The notes beneath the pieces are model-generated. The model was not told the DNA's origin, searched no databases, and was given only the letters and a program-made list of their open reading frames with translations. Of a stretch of DNA of 11,719 nt, positions 6,838 through 11,719 are shown in pieces. Within the stretch, counting starts at the first letter, position 1; every line of letters starts with the position of its first letter. Made by a program: the position numbers and the translations under genes. The stretch is from CAYLNK01 sp964384675 (GTDB lineage Bacteria; Acidobacteriota; Thermoanaerobaculia; UBA5066), in NCBI GenBank assembly GCA_964384675.1, contig CAYLNK010000211.1, positions 1 to 11,719 of the forward strand, given 5' to 3'.

Positions 6838-7794
6838 ATGACCCACCGGCTCCGTCACGCACTTCTGGCTTCCAAGGTCGCGGCCGCAGCCGTGGCGGCC
6901 CTCGGCTTCGCGCTCCCCCTGCTGGCCGGCTCGCAGGCCCGCGTCACGGGCCACGTCACCGACGGCAAGGGCGTCCCGCTCGAGGGGGTCAAGGTGCTCG
7001 TGACCACCCCGGCGATCACGAACTTCAAGCTCGAGTTCACGACCGACAAGGACGGGAAGTGGGCGACGATCCTGAACGACTCGACCATCCGGTACCACTA
7101 CCGCTTCGAGAAGCAGGGGTACATGACGCGCGAGGAGGACAAGAAGGTCGCGATCGGCACGACCGAGCAGTACGACGTCAAGCTCCTGAACCAGGAGCAG
7201 GCGCGGGAGCAGGGGCTCGTCAAGGAGGTCGTCGACCCCTTCACCGCGGCGTACAACGGGGCCGTCGACAAGTACCAGGCCGGTGACATGGACGGCGCCC
7301 TGGCGGCCGTCGAGGAGGCGATCAAGCTCGACCCGGCCAAGGCGAACGGCTACGACCTGGGCGCCAAGATCGCGCTGAAGAAGAAGGACTGGGACAAGAC
7401 GATCCAGTTCGGCGAGAAGGCGATGTCCATGGACGAGGACAACACCGCCATGATCGGAATCGTCCTCGAGGCGGCGCGTGCCAAGGGCGACAAGGTGAAG
7501 GCCGCCGAGTACGAGAAGAAGTTCAACGCCGCGAATCCCGACCAGCCCGAGGTCGTCTACAACAAGGCCGTCGAGCTGTTCAACAAGGGAGACTTCAAGG
7601 GGGCCGAGCCGCTCCTGAAGAAGGCCGTCGAGGCCAAGCCCGACTTCGCCTCGGCGCACTTCCTGCTCGGAATGTGCTCGGTGAACCTGAACAAGATCCC
7701 CGACATGAAGAAGCACCTGAACGAGTACCTGAAGCTCGACCCGAAGGGGAAGGACGCGGGGACCGCCAAGGAGATGCTGGACGCCTTCAAGTAG
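6838..7794 (+). CDS. Secreted TPR protein with N-terminal carboxypeptidase-regulatory-like domain
   Basis: A 318-residue exported protein. GGGGAGG (6827-6833) lies four bases before ATG 6838. The signal peptide covers residues 1 to about 34 (Ala/Leu core, likely cleavage after SQA). Residues about 35-116 form a CarboxypepD_reg-like beta-sandwich: ARVTGHVTDGKGVPLEGVKV, then TTDKDGKWAT and the EKQGY motif, as in PF13620. From about residue 133 to the end there are roughly five TPR units, for example AYNGAVDKYQAGDMDGALAA and VYNKAVELFNKGDFKGAEPL, with LDP ends. It probably acts in the periplasm or at the outer surface as a protein-protein scaffold. It lies 43 bp after the propeller gene and is probably co-transcribed, so the two may work together. 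Lysine makes up about 12% of residues (39 of 318), against about 2% in the upstream protein. No enzyme motif is present. Confidence 0.92.
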   Translation: MTHRLRHALLASKVAAAAVAALGFALPLLAGSQARVTGHVTDGKGVPLEGVKVLVTTPAITNFKLEFTTDKDGKWATILNDSTIRYHYRFEKQGYMTREEDKKVAIGTTEQYDVKLLNQEQAREQGLVKEVVDPFTAAYNGAVDKYQAGDMDGALAAVEEAIKLDPAKANGYDLGAKIALKKKDWDKTIQFGEKAMSMDEDNTAMIGIVLEAARAKGDKVKAAEYEKKFNAANPDQPEVVYNKAVELFNKGDFKGAEPLLKKAVEAKPDFASAHFLLGMCSVNLNKIPDMKKHLNEYLKLDPKGKDAGTAKEMLDAFK

Positions 7795-7911
7795 GCAGAG
7801 CTCTCGGGGAACCCATCGCCGGGGTCCTCGGGAGCGCGGGCGTCGCTCCGCCCTCCCGCACGTACCTCCGCCTTCGCCACGGCTCAGGGCTCCGGTTCCC
7901 CCAAACCCCTC

Positions 7912-7932
7912 CCCAGCGAATCGCTGGGTTTT
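7912..7932 (+). terminator. Probable rho-independent terminator
   Basis: CCCAGCG at 7912-7918 and CGCTGGG at 7922-7928 form a seven-pair GC-rich stem around a three-base AAT loop, followed at once by TTTT (7929-7932). It lies 118 bases after the TPR gene stop and 59 bases before the udk start, so it would separate the propeller/TPR unit from udk. The T-tract is short, which lowers confidence. Confidence 0.55.
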
Positions 7933-7974
7933 CTCGGCGTCGCTGCCGTTTCCACGAATCGCTTCCCTTTGATT

Positions 7975-7980
7975 GGAGGT
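7975..7980 (+). promoter_or_regulatory. Shine-Dalgarno that decides the udk start
   Basis: GGAGGT at 7975-7980 stands ten bases before ATG 7991. A TTG at 7973 is also in frame, but it overlaps this ribosome binding site and would add MEVPSL ahead of a normal family N-terminus. ATG 7991 is therefore the better start. Confidence 0.8.
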
Positions 7981-7990
7981 CCCGTCTCTC

Positions 7991-8623
7991 ATGACGCCGT
8001 TCGTGATCGGGGTCGCCGGCGGCACCGGCTCGGGCAAGACCACCGTCGTCAACGCCATCGTCTCGAGGATCGGAGCGGAGCGGATCGCGATCCTCCCGCA
8101 CGACGCCTACTACCGGGACTTCGTCGACCTCCCGATGGACGTCCTCCAGCGGAAGAACTTCGACCACCCCGACTCGCTGGAGACCGAGCTCCTGATCCGG
8201 CACCTCAAGGCGCTGAAGCAGGGGGCCGCGATCGAGGTGCCGGTGTACGACTTCCGGGTGCACCGGCGGGCTCAGGAGACGCGCCGGGTCGAGCCACGGA
8301 AGGTGATCCTGGTCGACGGCATCCTGATCTTCGCGGAGGCCGAGCTCCGGAAGCTGTGCGACGTGAAGGTCTTCGTCGACACCGACGCGGACGTGCGGCT
8401 GATCCGGCGGATCCGGAGGGACATCGCCGAACGTGGCCGCACGCTCGACAGCGTGGTCGACCAGTACGAATCGACGGTCCGCCCGATGCACCTGGAGTTC
8501 GTCGAGCCGTCGAAGCGGTACGCCGACCTGATCGTGCCGGAGGGGGGCGAGAACGCCGTCGCGCTGGGGTTCCTGTTCGCGCGCCTGGAGCAGATCCTGA
8601 GCGAAAGCGAGGGCCCGGTTTGA
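7991..8623 (+). CDS. udk: Uridine kinase
   Basis: Phosphorylates uridine (and usually cytidine) to UMP/CMP with a nucleoside triphosphate in the cytoplasm, the pyrimidine salvage pathway (EC 2.7.1.48). The 210-residue length matches the bacterial family (about 213 in E. coli). Visible motifs in order: Walker A GGTGSGKT at 10-17; ILPHDAYYRD at 34-43 with the likely catalytic Asp38; FDHPDSL at 57-63; PVYDF at 84-88 followed by VHRR; VILVDGIL at 105-112; FVDTDADVRLIRRIRRD at 128-144 with AERGR, the lid region; then VRPMHLEFVEPSKRYAD near 165. Every block lines up with E. coli Udk as I remember it. It seems to be transcribed alone, after the terminator at 7912-7932, with no other pyrimidine gene nearby. 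The main alternative is another member of the phosphoribulokinase/uridine kinase family, which the HTVRPM-type and VEPSK blocks make unlikely. Confidence 0.95.
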   Translation: MTPFVIGVAGGTGSGKTTVVNAIVSRIGAERIAILPHDAYYRDFVDLPMDVLQRKNFDHPDSLETELLIRHLKALKQGAAIEVPVYDFRVHRRAQETRRVEPRKVILVDGILIFAEAELRKLCDVKVFVDTDADVRLIRRIRRDIAERGRTLDSVVDQYESTVRPMHLEFVEPSKRYADLIVPEGGENAVALGFLFARLEQILSESEGPV

Positions 8624-8702
8624 CGGGACCCGGATAATCGGAGCAGGACCACCGCCCGACCGGAGCAACGGGGCCCCGGGCGGAGCTCCCGAGGAGCGCG
8701 CC

Positions 8703-9818
8703 ATGGCCATCAGCATCCGCTTTCTCTCCGGATCCCTCGAAGGTCAGGTCTTCGAGTTCGACCGGGACGTGGTCCGGGTGGGCGACGCCCCCGACGTCGA
8801 CCTGCGGGTCGATCCGCTCGAGCGCGACAACGCCGGGGCCCGCGACCGCGTCATCGAGGTGTTCCGCGACGCGGGCGGCTTCCGGCTCCACTCGACGGGG
8901 AATCGGGAGCTGTCCGCCCAGGGCGACACCACGATCGACCGGATGGTCAAGCCGGGCGAGGAGGTCCGCTTCGGCGCCTGGGGCCCGATCTTCCAGGTGG
9001 CCGAGCCGGCCGTGGCGCATCACCCATCCACCGTCTCCGGAGCCACGGCTCCGATCCGGGTCGGCGACGACTCGACGGCCTCGCGGCGGAAGAAGGACAA
9101 GGACGTCCGGATGGAGTTCAAGACCCCGTCCGGCGAGACGCCGGTGGGGCCGAAGACCGTCTACCTGATGATCCAGGAGGCGCTCGGCAAGGCGCGCGAG
9201 ACCGACGGCGGCATGGTGGAGCGCGGCACCACCTTCATGCGCGAGCTGGTCGGTGAGACGATTCGCCATTCCACGCGCCAGCTGAAGATCGGCCTCGCGC
9301 TGATGGCGGCGGCGCTCGTCGTCCTCGCCGTGGTCCTGGTCTCGAACATCGCGTCGACGAAGCGTTCGCTCACCGAGGCGTCGGCCGTCTCGGACCGCAA
9401 GGTGAACCTCGTGAAGGAGGAGCTCTCCACCCAGCTTGGTTCGATGAAGTCCGAGCGCGATCGGCTCGCCAAGGAGTCGGAGGCCCTCAAGGGGCGTCTG
9501 GACGAGGTGGCGAAGTCGGCGGAGGGGGGGCAGCAGGCCGTCGCCGAGATGAAGCGCCGGCTGGCCGAGGCGGAGGAGCGCCGGAAGGACCTCGAGGCGC
9601 GGATGCAGAAGGCCGTGGCCGCGGTGGAGGCCGATCGGACCGCGCTCGCCGCCGAGAAGCAGCGCATCGAGCGGGCCGAGGCCGAGGCCCGGCGGAAGGC
9701 CGAGGAGGAGCGCCAGGCGCGGGAGGCCGCCGAGAGGGCGAAGGCCGCCGAAGCGGCGGCCAGCGAGCCGATGCCCGTCCAGACGACGTCGGCATCCCCG
9801 TCCACGTCGCCGAAGTGA
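8703..9818 (+). CDS. Degenerate FHA-like, single-pass membrane protein with long coiled coil
   Basis: A 371-residue protein; GAGGAG (8691-8696) lies six bases before ATG 8703. Residues 3-100 resemble an FHA domain: SLEGQVFEFDRDVVRVG, DVDLRVD, then a VKPGEEVRFG strand pair at the end. The phosphothreonine-binding residues of the family are missing: the GR pair is GD, the S-x-x-H block reads GARDRV, and the NG loop is not conserved. About residues 105-150 are a polar linker; 151-195 are helical. One membrane segment lies at about 196-216 (LKIGLALMAAALVVLAVVLV). Residues 220-352 are an Arg/Glu/Ala-rich coiled coil, then a Ser/Thr/Pro tail. Basic residues before the membrane segment place the FHA-like part in the cytoplasm and the coiled coil outside. 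It is followed after 10 bp by a secreted TPR protein and is probably co-transcribed. A signalling or envelope scaffold role is inference. Confidence 0.88.
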   Translation: MAISIRFLSGSLEGQVFEFDRDVVRVGDAPDVDLRVDPLERDNAGARDRVIEVFRDAGGFRLHSTGNRELSAQGDTTIDRMVKPGEEVRFGAWGPIFQVAEPAVAHHPSTVSGATAPIRVGDDSTASRRKKDKDVRMEFKTPSGETPVGPKTVYLMIQEALGKARETDGGMVERGTTFMRELVGETIRHSTRQLKIGLALMAAALVVLAVVLVSNIASTKRSLTEASAVSDRKVNLVKEELSTQLGSMKSERDRLAKESEALKGRLDEVAKSAEGGQQAVAEMKRRLAEAEERRKDLEARMQKAVAAVEADRTALAAEKQRIERAEAEARRKAEEERQAREAAERAKAAEAAASEPMPVQTTSASPSTSPK

Positions 9819-9828
9819 GGCCGCGGGA

Positions 9829-11022
9829 GTGAGGCGGGGTCGGCGCGCCGGGGCGTTCCTCGCCTGGCTCCTCCTCGCCCTCCCTTCGACCGCGGTCGCC
9901 GCCACGCCCCGGAGGACGCCGACTCCTCCCCCGGCGCCCGCGCCGCCAGCCTTCGAGCCCGCGGCCGACGCGCTCTACCGTCTGGGTCGGGACGCGCTGG
10001 CCCGGGGGGCCTTCGAGATGGCGTCCCGCCTCTTCGCGGCGCTCGAGGGGGATCCGCGCTGGGACGGCGATGCGCGCTACGCGTTCAACCGGGCGCAGGC
10101 GGCCCGCTACCAGGGTGACGCCGGCGAGGCGGTCTACTGGTACTCGCGCTATCTCGCGCTGGATCCGGCGGCCGCCGACGCCCGCACCGTCGAGGAGCAG
10201 CTCGGCAAGCTCATCAAGGTATCGCCGTCTCCCGTCCGCGCGACGGCCGAAAGACGCCTGAAGGCCGACTACCGGAAGCTCGTCGAGGACGCGGAGATCG
10301 CTCGCGCGCTGGACGAGTGCCCGCGGGTCCGCCTGCTCGTCCGGTTCACGAAGGTGGGCGCGACCCCGGACGAGAACGCCTTCTCGTTCCCGGGCCGCGC
10401 GGTCTACTGGCACCTTCCGGAGGGCGAGCCCCCCGAGGCGTACGGGGAGCTCTGGGTCGTCCCGGTGGTCCCTATCTCCGCGCCGGACGGCATCGGCGCC
10501 CCTCCGCTCCTGATGCTCGCGCCGGGGCGCCCCCTCGTTCTGGAGCTGGGCCCCGACCTGGTCACCAAGCCCGCGATCCTGGTGCCGCCGCGCGTCGCCC
10601 CGTTTCCCGCCGATCCCGACGTCCAGGCGTGGCGGATCTCCGTCGTCGCCGAGGTCGACCCGAAGGGCCCGCCGGTTCTCCTGGCCAGCGCCCGCGCCGG
10701 CACACAGATGGCCGACGTCCGCTCCGGTCCGAACGAGGGCGCGCCCCTCGTCGGGAAGAAGAAGCGGGAGCTGCCCGGCACCGCCACGCCGCTCTCGTTC
10801 GGTCCCCGCGTCCCCCGCCCCGATTCCAAGGCGTATCCGCGCGTTCCGCTCCTCGTCCTCGACCTGCCCGGCAAGGACGGCGCGGTCGAGCGCTGGGCCG
10901 CGCCGATCGGCGCCTTCGATGTGGTGAACCGGTTCGGGAAGCTCGTCGAGTCGAAGACGGGCGTGCGCCTCTTCGTGAGGGCCGACGGCACGGGCCCCTT
11001 CCTCACCGGAGACGGCCGCTAG
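9829..11022 (+). CDS. Secreted TPR protein with unrecognised C-terminal domain
   Basis: A 397-residue exported protein starting at GTG 9829, with GAGG eight bases upstream (9817-9820). The signal peptide is clear: MRRGRR, a Leu-rich core, likely cleavage after AVA (residue 24). A Pro-rich linker (26-44) leads to two TPR-like helical pairs at about 45-78 (ADALYRLGRDALARGAFEMA) and 82-115 (YAFNRAQAARYQGDAGEAVY). A charged helix follows at 135-165. Residues about 165-397 are beta-rich and Pro-rich (LLVRFTKVG, GELWVVPVVPISAP, RPLVLELGPDLV, LLVLDLPG) with no motif I recognise. It starts 10 bp after the FHA-like membrane protein, so the pair is probably one operon, and its mature part shares a compartment with that protein's coiled coil. 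An interaction between the two is plausible but unproven. Confidence 0.88.
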   Translation: MRRGRRAGAFLAWLLLALPSTAVAATPRRTPTPPPAPAPPAFEPAADALYRLGRDALARGAFEMASRLFAALEGDPRWDGDARYAFNRAQAARYQGDAGEAVYWYSRYLALDPAAADARTVEEQLGKLIKVSPSPVRATAERRLKADYRKLVEDAEIARALDECPRVRLLVRFTKVGATPDENAFSFPGRAVYWHLPEGEPPEAYGELWVVPVVPISAPDGIGAPPLLMLAPGRPLVLELGPDLVTKPAILVPPRVAPFPADPDVQAWRISVVAEVDPKGPPVLLASARAGTQMADVRSGPNEGAPLVGKKKRELPGTATPLSFGPRVPRPDSKAYPRVPLLVLDLPGKDGAVERWAAPIGAFDVVNRFGKLVESKTGVRLFVRADGTGPFLTGDGR

Positions 11023-11060
11023 ACGATCCACGTCTCCGCGCCGTAGAGAAGGCACACCGA

Positions 11061-11091
11061 CGGGTGATCCGGCTCGGGCCGGGCGCACCCG
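11061..11091 (+). other. Strong GC hairpin in the intergenic gap
   Basis: CGGGTG (11061-11066) pairs with CACCCG (11086-11091), and inside it CCGGC (11069-11073) pairs with GCCGG (11078-11082) around a TCGG loop, with an AT/GCG internal loop. That gives eleven GC-rich pairs. No T-tract follows, so it is not a standard rho-independent terminator. It ends 12 bases before the GTG of the next gene, where it could reduce translation or mark a transcript end. Confidence 0.5.
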
Positions 11092-11103
11092 GATGTCGAT
11101 GCC

Positions 11104-11719
11104 GTGCGCAAGGCCGCTCTCCACCGCGGGCTGCCGCTCGTCCTGACGGCGCTGCCCTTCCTGCCGACGCTCGCCGCGCTGGCGGCGAGGCCGTGGCCCG
11201 ACCTCGCGAGCGCGAGCGACGCCGCCAGCCTCGAGCTGTACGTGCGGCACGTCGGGCACGGCGCCGCGCTCGTCGGCCCGTACTCGCGCTTCGGCTGGAA
11301 CCACCCGGGGCCAGCCGAGTTCCTGGCCCTCCTGCCCCTCTACCACCTGTCCGGCGGCCGCTCGGCGAGCCTGGCGCTCGGCACGACGCTCCTGAACCTC
11401 CTCGCCTCGCTCGGATGCGTGCTGCTGCTCGGTCGCCGCGGCGGGACCTCGCTGGCGCTCGCGGGCGCCGGCCTCCTGGCGGCGTTGACCGCCTCGTTCG
11501 GGCCGGCGCGCCTCGCCGACCCGTGGAACCCGTTCGTGACGGTCCTCCCGTGCGCGCTCCTTCTCGTCCTTTCCGCCTCGTGCGCGGCGAACGGTCCGGC
11601 CCGGGCGCTGCCGGCGCTCGCCGCCGTGGCGACGTTCCTGGTGCAGTCGCACGTCGCCTACGTCCCTCTCGCCGGCGCCACCGTGGTCGGCGCGCTCGCG
11701 CTCCGCCTGGCGCGGCGTC
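11104..11719 (+). CDS. Polytopic membrane protein, GT-C glycosyltransferase-like, 3' end cut by window edge
   Basis: The frame runs open from GTG 11104 to the window end (205 codons plus one base), so the C-terminus is missing. An in-frame TGA at 11065-11067 limits the start, and GTG 11104 is the first usable one; no strong Shine-Dalgarno precedes it. The first membrane segment (about 10-28) is followed by an extracytoplasmic loop with DAASLEL (39-45), then GPYSRFGWNHPGP (58-70), several further hydrophobic helices, a loop with RLADPWNPF (136-144) and FLVQSHVAYVP (178-188). Acidic residues in the first loop and this overall layout are typical of GT-C lipid-phosphate-sugar transferases, and I recall the YSRFGWNHPGP block from uncharacterised high-GC membrane proteins. 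The glycosyltransferase role is inference; it could be an unrelated membrane protein. The ORF is very likely real, given consistent hydrophobic periodicity. Confidence 0.75.
   Translation, partial: MRKAALHRGLPLVLTALPFLPTLAALAARPWPDLASASDAASLELYVRHVGHGAALVGPYSRFGWNHPGPAEFLALLPLYHLSGGRSASLALGTTLLNLLASLGCVLLLGRRGGTSLALAGAGLLAALTASFGPARLADPWNPFVTVLPCALLLVLSASCAANGPARALPALAAVATFLVQSHVAYVPLAGATVVGALALRLARR

Noticed and set aside
7831..7849. GGAGCG / CGCTCC hairpin after the TPR gene
   Set aside because: A six-pair stem with a seven-base loop and no T-tract; the terminator at 7912-7932 is the better candidate.
7898..7914. Minus-strand G-runs that might form a quadruplex
   Set aside because: Only three long G-runs are present. 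A fourth would need a two-base run, so a stable quadruplex is not supported.
7973..7975. TTG start for udk, adding six residues
   Set aside because: The TTG overlaps the ribosome binding site GGAGGT, and ATG 7991 has a good site and family-like N-terminus.
8620..8638. TTGACG followed by GATAAT upstream of the FHA-like gene
   Set aside because: The spacing is only 7 bases, far from the 16-18 needed for a sigma-70 promoter, and a correctly spaced upstream hexamer does not fit. GATAAT alone may be a -10 but cannot be supported.
9487..11652. A 721-residue antisense frame over the right block
   Set aside because: Same composition artefact: low-complexity Arg/Gly content, opposite the FHA-like, TPR and GT-C-like genes, with no motif.

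Overview
The window is about 70% G+C, packed with genes and mostly free of mobile-element signs. Long antisense open frames occur throughout, as expected at this base composition. Gene content is chromosomal: uridine kinase, DUF1295 and DUF2062 membrane proteins, and many secreted proteins with long beta-propeller, PKD and TPR architectures. Strong GGAGG-type ribosome binding sites sit beside several GTG starts. This fits a Gram-negative high-GC bacterium, perhaps an Acidobacteriota member. That placement is inference from style and is not proven by any marker in the window.

Left block (1-2532, minus strand): three genes read leftward and are probably one operon. They are a DUF2062 membrane protein, a DUF1295 membrane protein that overlaps it by 8 bp, and a secreted protein of unknown function that runs off the left edge. 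A 101-bp divergent region (2533-2633) separates them from the plus-strand genes. It holds plausible back-to-back promoters and an inverted repeat that covers the ribosome binding site of the next gene.

Centre (2634-7794, plus strand): a 1386-residue secreted protein has a signal peptide, about twelve Asp-box (BNR/sortilin-like) propeller repeats, one PKD domain and two tandem copies of a C-terminal module I cannot name. A secreted, lysine-rich protein with a carboxypeptidase-regulatory-like beta-sandwich and about five TPR units follows 43 bp later. A hairpin plus T-tract at 7912-7932 probably ends this unit.

Right block (7991-11719, plus strand): uridine kinase (udk) is the only enzyme with a firm assignment. 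Next comes a two-gene unit: a single-pass membrane protein with a degenerate FHA-like cytoplasmic domain and a long extracytoplasmic coiled coil, then 10 bp later a secreted TPR protein with an unrecognised C-terminal domain. After a strong GC hairpin, a polytopic membrane protein resembling GT-C glycosyltransferases begins and runs off the right edge.

No rRNA, tRNA, CRISPR array, insertion sequence or phage gene was seen. The most notable items are the duplicated C-terminal module, the degenerate-FHA/TPR envelope pair and the occluded ribosome binding site upstream of the giant propeller gene.
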